Source: Branchiostoma floridae
Lineage: Eukaryota; Chordata; Leptocardii; Amphioxiformes; Branchiostomatidae
Assembly: GCF_000003815.2 (NCBI RefSeq)
Contig: NC_049996.1
Coordinates: 17,666,973-17,730,972, forward strand
Length of the DNA: 64,000 bases
Reading direction: 5' to 3'
Part shown: piece by piece, positions 58,412-64,000 of the stretch
Layout of the letters: every line of letters starts with the position of its first letter
Numbering within the stretch: the stretch's first letter is position 1
Made by a program: the position numbers and the translations under genes
The notes under the pieces: model-generated
Database searches by the model: none
Told to the model about the DNA's origin: nothing
Seen by the model: only the letters and a program-made list of their open reading frames with translations

Positions 58412-58418
58412 TCAGGTG
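58387..58418 (-). promoter_or_regulatory. Putative splice acceptor ahead of the recombinase
   Basis: Minus-strand sequence cacctgaccttgtttccatt then ctcacaccacag has a branch-point-like ctgac, a pyrimidine tract and a terminal CAG. The recombinase frame is open on its right. The matching donor is not evident; several GT sites upstream in Gag or Pol are possible. Confidence 0.4.
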
Positions 58419-58449
58419 CCGGTGGGAGGAGCTAAAACGTGCTTCTATT

Positions 58450-60537
58450 CTACCACGCGTGAGTGAAGTCGAACCACTCTTGGCGGACTAAAGTTTCGTT
58501 CCACAGCTCGTCAGCAGTTGCAGTCTGCCATTGACGCTGGTAACTCGGACTTGTGTGCCAGCGGCTCAAGGCGTCCGCTAGTCTGTTGGTCTCACCAGGA
58601 ATATGGTAGGCAGAGAGTGCGAAGTCGTAACGAGCTTGAAGGTAAATCAATTCTCTGGCGCATGCCTGCATGAACGTATCCGTGGAACGGCCTGTCAGGA
58701 TTACTTGCACGGACGGTTCGTTGTCGCAAGCGATCCGCACTGTGCAACCCGACCAGTCTTCGCCCCAGGCCTTACACGCCACGATGATGGCTAACATCTC
58801 CAGGCGATGAATCGGATGCTTTTGTTGCACAAGCACTGTCGGGAAGGCTGAGTGAAAGTACTGACGATTGAAGGTGCCGCCGCAACCGGTGAGACAGGCA
58901 TCCGTGGTCGGCGTGTCGGGTAAAGTGCGACGTGACGGGTCTTTAATCAAGGAGATCCCGTTAAACTCTGGCAGAAAGGTACTCCACCAGCGCACATCCT
59001 TCTTAAAGTCGCTGGAGAGCCGTGTTCGATGATGCTGTCTGCGAAGGCCCTTCAATGTGGTGATAATGCGCGACAGAAAGACCCTGCCCGGCTGGACGCA
59101 TATTGCCACAAATGCCAGTTTCCCAAGGAGTACCTGTATCTCCTGTTTTGTCGCTCTCTTTTTGCCTAGCCAGACGTCCAATTCAAGAAGTGTATCAGCT
59201 AAGCGCTCTTGGGTCACGCTTTTTGTCATCTTTAAGGTGTCGTAACCGATGCCTAAAAAAGTCATGTTCGTACAGGGCGGGGTGGCCTTCTCTACCGACT
59301 CCTCGAGCCCGAGGTGTTGGAAAGTCGAACCCAAGGACTGGAACGCCTGCTCTGCCTCGTCTGGAGTCTCAGCGCCCCCGAAGTCGTCTATGTAGTTCAC
59401 ACAGTCGTAGCCTTGTGCTGCGTGGATGTAGGAGATGGCGTTGGTGGTCCTTTGGCACGCCATGGCCGCCGAGCGCAGCCCGAACGGAAATACAACATCG
59501 AAATAAAAGCTATCCCGCCAGGTAAATCCGAGCATATGATAATCATAAGGGTCTACCGGTATCTGGCGATAGGCCCTGCTCAGGTCCCGCTTGTACAACT
59601 GACAGCCTGGGCCTTTGCGCCTTATCAAGGATTCGAAGGCCTCGTGGCTGGGGAGGGTGAAGTGGAGTGGATGACCCAAGTACTGTTTCGCTGGTATGCC
59701 GTCATTGACCGATGACCCTGGCGGGAAGCTCAAGTCCACGACTACCCGCCTATCACCTTCGTCGCCTTTCGGTACGGTCTGGAGGGGAGATGCAACAAAG
59801 TCGTTGCCGAATGGCGGTAAGCGGAATGGGCCCTGCGTGGCTCCGAGTGTCACCTCCTTGTTGACGTACTGGTCAACCGCGGCGCTGTAAGTGTTGGCCG
59901 AGTTGTGGTTCCGTCTGGAAGACACAGGTAAGTACAGCGAGTCAAAACCAATGGGCCAACCAAATTCAAGGAATTCCACAATCCCCTTATCAACGTAATG
60001 TTCCAAGGAAGCTCGCCACGCTGGAATGTTGAGGTGGGTTTGTAACGGGATACGCAAACCACGGAAGTTGTACAGACCTGACGCGTGAATGATGTCATGC
60101 AGGTCACGGGCTGTGTGCTTGGTGACCCTGGGGGCTTGGAGGAGCGGGGCGCCTGGCTGATGAGGCTGTGGGTCAGTCACTGCGGGTGTCGCCTGTGTCG
60201 ATACCGTGGGTGCGAGACCGGTACTGAGCCTCTGTGGGGCTTGGGTAGGGGAACCATGGTACATGCCTGCCATCTTACTTGGGGAGGTCTGTGGGGGAGC
60301 GCGGCTCGCCGTCTGAGTTGGTGAGGGCTTTAGAGCGCGCTGTTTGTCGTAGCTGCTCGCCGTCGATATGAGTGAGGGCTTCGACGCAGCGTCGTGGGTG
60401 TGGGTACCTCTCATGACAGGTCTTGATAGCTTGCGAGGGGAATCTCGTAAAACTGGGCTTGCTTGTTGCGCTTTGGTTGTAGTTGCGGTCAAGGTCGTTA
60501 CCGGGGAAGTCCGATGCCTGCTGTGAGCCGAGTCTAG
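58450..60537 (-). CDS. pol: Reverse transcriptase/RNase H (Pol) of Ngaro element
   Basis: 695 codons open from directly after the Gag TGA to a TAG at 58452-58450. It copies element RNA to DNA and removes the RNA strand. Numbering from the TTG at 60492, the reverse transcriptase shows the first catalytic Asp at about 303 (LYKRDLSRAYRQIPVDPYDY), the fingers/palm FPFGLRSAAMACQR, and the YIDD box at about 367-370. The RNase H that follows has its acidic set at about D531 (TTDACLTGCGG), E565 (HRLEMLAI), D590 (RIACDNEPS) and D640 (NRLADALSRW). The first 120 residues are low-complexity linker. The first ATG after the Gag stop is about 40 codons in, so readthrough of the TGA is the likely route of expression. 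Confidence 0.93.
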   Translation of the reverse strand, partial: LDSAHSRHRTSPVTTLTATTTKAQQASPVLRDSPRKLSRPVMRGTHTHDAASKPSLISTASSYDKQRALKPSPTQTASRAPPQTSPSKMAGMYHGSPTQAPQRLSTGLAPTVSTQATPAVTDPQPHQPGAPLLQAPRVTKHTARDLHDIIHASGLYNFRGLRIPLQTHLNIPAWRASLEHYVDKGIVEFLEFGWPIGFDSLYLPVSSRRNHNSANTYSAAVDQYVNKEVTLGATQGPFRLPPFGNDFVASPLQTVPKGDEGDRRVVVDLSFPPGSSVNDGIPAKQYLGHPLHFTLPSHEAFESLIRRKGPGCQLYKRDLSRAYRQIPVDPYDYHMLGFTWRDSFYFDVVFPFGLRSAAMACQRTTNAISYIHAAQGYDCVNYIDDFGGAETPDEAEQAFQSLGSTFQHLGLEESVEKATPPCTNMTFLGIGYDTLKMTKSVTQERLADTLLELDVWLGKKRATKQEIQVLLGKLAFVAICVQPGRVFLSRIITTLKGLRRQHHRTRLSSDFKKDVRWWSTFLPEFNGISLIKDPSRRTLPDTPTTDACLTGCGGTFNRQYFHSAFPTVLVQQKHPIHRLEMLAIIVACKAWGEDWSGCTVRIACDNEPSVQVILTGRSTDTFMQACARELIYLQARYDFALSAYHIPGETNRLADALSRWHTSPSYQRQWQTATADELWNETLVRQEWFDFTHAW

Positions 60538-60540
60538 TCA
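60534..60540 (-). promoter_or_regulatory. Gag-Pol stop-codon readthrough site (TGA CTAG)
   Basis: On the minus strand the Gag stop reads TGA directly followed by CTAG, and Pol is open in the same frame from the next codon. UGA CUAG is an established high-readthrough context in animal mRNAs. Decoding as sense would give a Gag-Pol fusion of about 1,180 residues. Confidence 0.75.
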
Positions 60541-61992
60541 GGAACTGTCACGGTTTGCTGAGTGTCCGCTCTGTCTTCCCCTATCTCTGTTGAATGGGCA
60601 GAACTTAGCGGGGTGGCTGGCGTCCACTTCTGGCCTGTTCCTGGAACAGTACTTGCAAGCGTGTACGTGGAGTGTGCCTGACGCTGAGATGTGGTCGGTG
60701 GCAAAGGAGCAGGTATTGGCCTGATACCTGTAGCAGTATGTGCTGCGTGGACCTCCAGCTCTCTCGGTGGATGCTGCTTGCTGGGGACCGCCGTGTGCAT
60801 GACCCTGCTCCATCTCCGACGACGGCCGCCGCAGATGATCTTCTTTTAATTTGTACACTTCGGCTAGTGTGGTGTTAGTGTCGATGTTCACTAGGCCGTG
60901 CTCAACGTGTATGAGCAAAATCTTGAAAAAGTTCTTAACACCCCTAAAGGTATAAGTGGGCACGTCCAGCATGAGTCCCCTCAAGATGTGTCCCCTGTTC
61001 CGGCTTTCTGTCGGGTGGGTGTGGGCACTGAGAATAATGGACATTTCTCCGGCAACAAACTGGTCGTAAGTCAATGAGTCATAAGTGACGGTGGTGGTGG
61101 CCGAAAAAACATATTCATGAGGCCAACTAACCTCTCTGACAACTCTATCATGCGCTTTCCTGGCAAGGCCGCTTGTCAGTTTCTTACCTTGCTGTGAAGG
61201 TGGGAGGCCTTCCTGGACTTGCTGAGTGTTGTACTTGGGGGGAGGGGGGTGGCCCTCGATGCTGGCTGCGCCCCACTGTTCCGCTTCGGTATATCTTGGA
61301 ATGTGCCGGGAAAGCTCTGCAGGGTCACTCTGTAGCTGCTGAAAGGCCCGAACCTCCCGCAAAGTCGGAAAGTTCTGCCTCACGGGAGGATTGGGCTCTC
61401 GAAGCTCTGCACGCAGCGCCCTTGCGTGCACTTCCGGGCGGCCATCTTTAACTCGCGCTGGGATTTCTGGGATGGGAGACCTTTGACCTCCATCGGCGTC
61501 TTCCGGTGTGGTGGTGGGGAGGGGGGTGCGAACTCTGCCGGCCCTCTCCAAATCGACGCCGAGGTCTGCTTTCATCTTCTCCAGTTGGCGGGTCACATCC
61601 AAGAGCTCGTCTTCCAGCCTTTTCGACAGCTCTGCTGGCGTGGAATGCCACTCAAGCTCGGCGTCCTCGGCCGGTGACGAGACGAAACGGGCTGGAGGGC
61701 GAATCTTTCTCCGGCCGGCGCCAAACATTCTTACGAGGGGGAGTAATTTGGGGGGAGTCAAAAGGGTAGGGGTGTAGGGAGATAATTTAGGGGGAGTCGG
61801 GGAGGTAAGTTGTTCGGCGGTTGTTCGAAATGGCGCAGAAAAAACGGTGGTGAGCGGAAGAGTTCGGAGCACGTCCTTCTCTCTCTCAGTTAGTTCGAGA
61901 TCTGCTGTTCTTCCTCTCAGATCTCGCGGCGTCTCGCAGTAGTGCTCACGAGACTTCGCCCACAATTCCCGAGTATGACGCCATCCCGTCAT
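60538..61992 (-). CDS. gag: Gag-like protein of Ngaro element
   Basis: 484 codons from an ATG inside repeat A1 to a TGA. Structural protein expected to bind element RNA and form the particle in which reverse transcription occurs. Residues about 1-35 are encoded by A1. A proline-rich stretch follows, then a short probable coiled coil (ELSKRLEDELLDVTRQLEKM). The central part carries a conserved-looking, hydrophobic/aromatic Gag core (about 255-375). Near the end is a Cys/His cluster (CYRYQANTCSF, then HVHACKYCSR, then HPAKFCPFNRD), of the zinc-binding type found in Gag of tyrosine-recombinase elements. Pol continues in the same frame after the stop. Gag sequence is fast-evolving, so the name rests mainly on position and the Cys/His cluster. 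Confidence 0.85.
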   Translation of the reverse strand: MTGWRHTRELWAKSREHYCETPRDLRGRTADLELTEREKDVLRTLPLTTVFSAPFRTTAEQLTSPTPPKLSPYTPTLLTPPKLLPLVRMFGAGRRKIRPPARFVSSPAEDAELEWHSTPAELSKRLEDELLDVTRQLEKMKADLGVDLERAGRVRTPLPTTTPEDADGGQRSPIPEIPARVKDGRPEVHARALRAELREPNPPVRQNFPTLREVRAFQQLQSDPAELSRHIPRYTEAEQWGAASIEGHPPPPKYNTQQVQEGLPPSQQGKKLTSGLARKAHDRVVREVSWPHEYVFSATTTVTYDSLTYDQFVAGEMSIILSAHTHPTESRNRGHILRGLMLDVPTYTFRGVKNFFKILLIHVEHGLVNIDTNTTLAEVYKLKEDHLRRPSSEMEQGHAHGGPQQAASTERAGGPRSTYCYRYQANTCSFATDHISASGTLHVHACKYCSRNRPEVDASHPAKFCPFNRDRGRQSGHSANRDSS

Positions 61993-62000
61993 ACGCCCAT
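61887..62000 (-). repeat. Split direct repeat A1 (114 bp)
   Basis: Identical by eye to A2 at 57127-57240. It forms the element's 5' terminus. The Gag ATG at 61992 lies only 8 bases inside the end, so A1 also encodes about the first 35 residues of Gag and leaves almost no leader. Confidence 0.95.
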
Positions 62001-62143
62001 TACCAAGTTATGTCCTTTGGTCTTTGACATTTTAAGTGAAACTTGACCATCTTGAAGATGAAACATAATAAATCAGCTCGAAGGCAAAAGTTTAGCAACT
62101 TAAAGATGAAACTTAGCAAGAAGACAACATCAGAACATAACTC

Positions 62144-62349
62144 TAGTTCACCTTTATCCGTAGGGTAACCTTTATTCGTTCTTTTTAAGAACAATGTATT
62201 TGGGGTATCAAGTTGGCAGATGGTGATTTCAAACTGCAATATTTTGAGAATATCATGATTTGAAACTACTGTCCATCGGCTTGATATCCCTGGATACCGT
62301 GTTAAGCAACACAACGGATATAGGTTACCCAGCGGATAAAGGTGAACTA
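62144..62349. mobile_element. 206-bp MITE with about 46-bp inverted ends
   Basis: The left end (tagttcacctttatccgtag, ggtaacctttattcg) and right end (cggatataggttacccagcg, gataaaggtgaacta) are inverted repeats with a few differences. The interior is non-coding. It begins about 140 bases from the retrotransposon's 5' end. Superfamily not clear: the ends start with TA, and a longer target duplication is not obvious. Confidence 0.75.
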
Positions 62350-62518
62350 ACGTTACATGTAGGGCTGGGTGAAAACTGACTTTATTTACTCCCTTGCTGC
62401 TCAGCTTGAGTTGGTGTAACCCAATGAAGTGTTTGATATAATAATAATAATAATATGTACTGGTCTTAGGTGCAAATGTACAGTTCTTATCGAGCACAAC
62501 TGTCATCGGCACACCAAA
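62350..62518. other. No gene seen; ATA microsatellite
   Basis: (ATA)n at about 62437-62454. A minus frame over 62000-62512 translates the microsatellite and MITE and is not a gene. Confidence 0.5.
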
Positions 62519-62735
62519 TCAGTGTGTGTCCTCATTAATGTTCTTGTACATCCCATTCCACTGTGCCTTGTCCGCTGCCTGGTCCCGCAGCCATTTTAGC
62601 ATATAGGGTGCCTTCTTGACATTCTGATTGTAGTACAATTTTACATCGTCAATCAGGCAGTCTAAAAGACCTTTGTGGGGCCTACCCATTCTCGGTGTTA
62701 GTTTTTTGCTGAAGGCAATATTGAGTGCCTTTTGG
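62519..62735 (-). pseudogene. C-terminal coding remnant, probably LINE-derived
   Basis: The minus frame ending at TGA 62521-62519 reads TPAQKALNIAFSKKLTPRMG, RPHKGLLDCLIDDVKLYYNQ, then APYMLKWLRDQAADKAQWNG and MYKNINEDTH. The GRP..GLLDCL..DV....A.D.A.W pattern resembles the C-terminal tail of endonuclease/RT LINEs (GRP..rWlD.i..Dl....A.DR..W). There is no start codon; the left edge is where the neighbouring array begins. A last exon of a host gene is the alternative. Confidence 0.5.
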
Positions 62736-62744
62736 GCAGGTGTT

Positions 62745-63560
62745 TGATATCAGATCCACAGAAGGGGTCAAAGTTGGAATGCCTCAGAGTTACAAAAGTC
62801 AACATCATTTCTTCAGGTGTAAGTTGAAGAATGAAGGATGATTCTCAATCGGGACCGTTTCTGGGACCGCGTGGCGCAATCGACAGCACGTTTGACTCAG
62901 GTCCAGAAGGTCCTGAGTTCAAACCCCGACGTGTCACCGATCTTGTGCCCTTGGGAAAGGCACTTTACACGACTTTCCTATATAGGCTACAAAAGTCCTC
63001 AGCAAATTGAAGTTGGTAGCCTCAAAAACGGAAGAAGAAAAAAATATCAGATCCACAGAAGGGGTCAAATTTGGAATGCCTCAGAGTTACAAAAGTCTTC
63101 ACCATTTCTTCAGGTGCTGAAGAATGAAGGATGATTCTCCACGGAGACAGTTTCTCCCCCAGTTGGGTCAATAAGTTGACAGATTGTTAACAGAACCACC
63201 CACTTGTCAATATTGGAATATGTATGATTATACTCCAATGTGCAATGGCTCAAAAGTCAAAGATACAAAAGTCTACATCATTTCTTCAGGTGTAAGTTGA
63301 AAAATGAAGGATGATTCTCCATGGAGACCGTTTCTCCCTCCCAGTTTGGTCGATAAGTTGACAGATTGTTGACAGAACCACCCACTTGTCAATATTGGAA
63401 TATGTATGATTATGCCCCAATGTGCAATGGCTCAAAAGTCAAAGATACAAAAGTCAACACCATTTCTTCAGGTGCTGAAGAATGAACGATGATTCTCCAC
63501 GGAGACCGTTTCTCCCCCAGTTGGGTCGATAAGTTGACAGATTGTGTGAAACGACCCTCC
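62745..63560. repeat. Tandem array, about 200-235 bp, 4 copies, host of a SINE
   Basis: Landmarks are 'atcagatccacagaaggggt', 'tggaatgcctcagagttaca', 'catttcttcaggtg', 'gaatgaaggatgattctcc', 'gagaccgtttctccc' and 'aagttgacagattgt'. The first copy is cut short after 'gaccgtttct' (62861) by a SINE. The copies from about 63250 and 63430 are nearly alike. Confidence 0.85.
62862..63043 (+). mobile_element. tRNA-derived SINE
   Basis: The tRNA-like head has box A 'tggcgcaatcgacagcacg' and box B 'gagttcaaacccc' (about 62918-62930). A body motif ttgtgcccttgggaaaggca follows, shared with the reversed copy at 5207-5330. It ends in an A-rich tail (gaagaagaaaaaaa). It sits between broken array copies, which fixes the insertion point. 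It lacks a usable anticodon loop and is not a tRNA gene. Confidence 0.82.
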
Positions 63561-63629
63561 CTGCCTCGCTCGCCAGACTGTAGCGTCCATTTCACAGCTC
63601 TTACCCAGCTAATCAACTGTGATGTCTAC

Positions 63630-64000
63630 TCCTGACACGTCAATGTCAATGTCAATGTCAACCTAAGGCCACAGCAAGTTAATTTGTTGGTTCTATACAC
63701 ATACTCCAGACAATGTCAATGTCACATTCAGCCTAAGGCCACATCAAGTTAATTTGTTGGTTCTACACCAGACAATGTCAATGTCACCACAAACCCAAGA
63801 CCATACCAAGTTAATTTGTTGGTTCTACACCAGACAATGTCAATGTCACCGCAAACCCAAGACCACATCAAGTTAATTTGTTGGTTCTACACCAGACAAT
63901 GTCAATGTCAATGTCACCATGAACCCAAGACCACACCAAGTTAATTTGTTGGTTCTACACCAGACAATGTCAATGTCAATGTCACCATGAACCCAAGACC
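63630..64000 (+). repeat. 62-69-bp array with Harbinger-end-like unit, runs off the window
   Basis: Six copies of 'aaggccaca.caagttaatt', 'tgttggttctacaccag' and 'acaatgtcaatgtcac'. Unit length varies because the hexamer 'aatgtc' is present two to four times. The first half resembles the terminus of the Harbinger-like MITE at 44642-45011 (ggccacaccaatt.., cttggttc). The array continues past position 64000. Confidence 0.85.

Larger units (their letters stand above)
56487..62000 (-). mobile_element. Ngaro-type tyrosine-recombinase retrotransposon, intact
   Basis: 5,514 bp in minus orientation. The layout is A1, Gag, RT/RNase H, tyrosine recombinase, B1A2, spacer, B2. These split direct repeats, with B1 and A2 directly abutting, define the Ngaro/PAT arrangement, as opposed to the inverted ends of DIRS1. 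Such elements are thought to replicate through a circular DNA formed with help of the B1A2 block and to integrate by site-specific recombination. Accordingly I see no target duplication at the ends. There is no integrase, protease or methyltransferase-like domain. All three frames are undamaged and the repeat pairs are identical, so the copy may be recent or even active. Confidence 0.93.

Noticed and set aside
59103-61777. Long plus-strand frames over the retrotransposon (up to 140 codons)
   Set aside because: Antisense shadows of Gag and Pol in GC-rich coding sequence; no domains.
56487-62000. DIRS1-type classification of the retrotransposon
   Set aside because: DIRS1 elements have inverted terminal repeats and an internal complementary region; here the repeats are split and direct, as in Ngaro.
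62000-62512. 170-codon minus frame starting with a Tyr run
   Set aside because: The Tyr run is an ATA microsatellite and the rest crosses a MITE and the flank of the retrotransposon.
62862-62935. Possible tRNA gene
   Set aside because: Boxes A and B are present but the stems do not pair as a tRNA and the sequence continues into a SINE body.

Overview
The window looks like cephalochordate (amphioxus, Branchiostoma) genomic DNA. This is inferred from style, not from a database match: AT-leaning eukaryotic non-coding sequence with one 100-base assembly gap, SINEs and short inverted-repeat transposons of types I associate with amphioxus, CR1-like LINE ends, and minisatellites. I see no rRNA, no functional tRNA, no CRISPR array and no bacterial-style gene organisation. 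I could not assign any host exon with confidence. Most open frames are chance products of repeats, and the stretch may be intronic or intergenic.

The one clear set of intact genes belongs to a tyrosine-recombinase retrotransposon of the Ngaro type, read on the minus strand from 62000 down to 56487. In element order it holds repeat A1 (62000-61887), a Gag-like ORF starting inside A1, a reverse transcriptase/RNase H ORF, a tyrosine recombinase ORF, repeat B1 (57353-57241), repeat A2 directly abutting it (57240-57127), a 527-bp non-coding segment, and repeat B2 (56599-56487). A1 equals A2 (114 bp) and B1 equals B2 (113 bp) by eye, so the insertion looks young. Gag and Pol are in the same frame, separated by one TGA followed by CTAG, a recognised readthrough context. 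The recombinase frame has no in-frame ATG near its start but has a good splice acceptor.

Other mobile DNA: two copies of a hAT-like miniature element with 5-bp target duplications (17629-17980 and 48242-48585); a second hAT-like element with an 8-bp duplication (40903-41244); a mariner copy that lost its catalytic core (38223-38801); a Harbinger-like MITE with TTA duplications (44642-45011); two 205-bp copies of one TA-flanked MITE (9338-9542 and 55485-55689); a 206-bp MITE (62144-62349); a 5S-rRNA-derived SINE (minus, 12181-12478); tRNA-derived SINEs (5207-5330, 5335-5612, 55951-56235, 62862-63043); and LINE 3' ends (19150-19770, 21505-21615, 52363-52505, perhaps 62519-62735).

Much of the rest is a patchwork of local, mutually unrelated direct-repeat arrays. 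Unit lengths run from about 30 to 400 bp and copies are mostly degenerate. Three arrays are sharper minisatellites: 56 bp (7518-7897), 31 bp (33963-34560) and 44 bp (49935-51215). The 44-bp array has a five-monomer, 220-bp higher-order period. Several transposons sit inside these arrays, so neighbouring copies show the empty site. Possible host signals are a tandem pair of RFX X-box-like motifs (4808-4842), an 85-codon open frame of protein-like composition (minus, 19813-20070) and a Thr/Ser-rich open frame (minus, 29629-29850).
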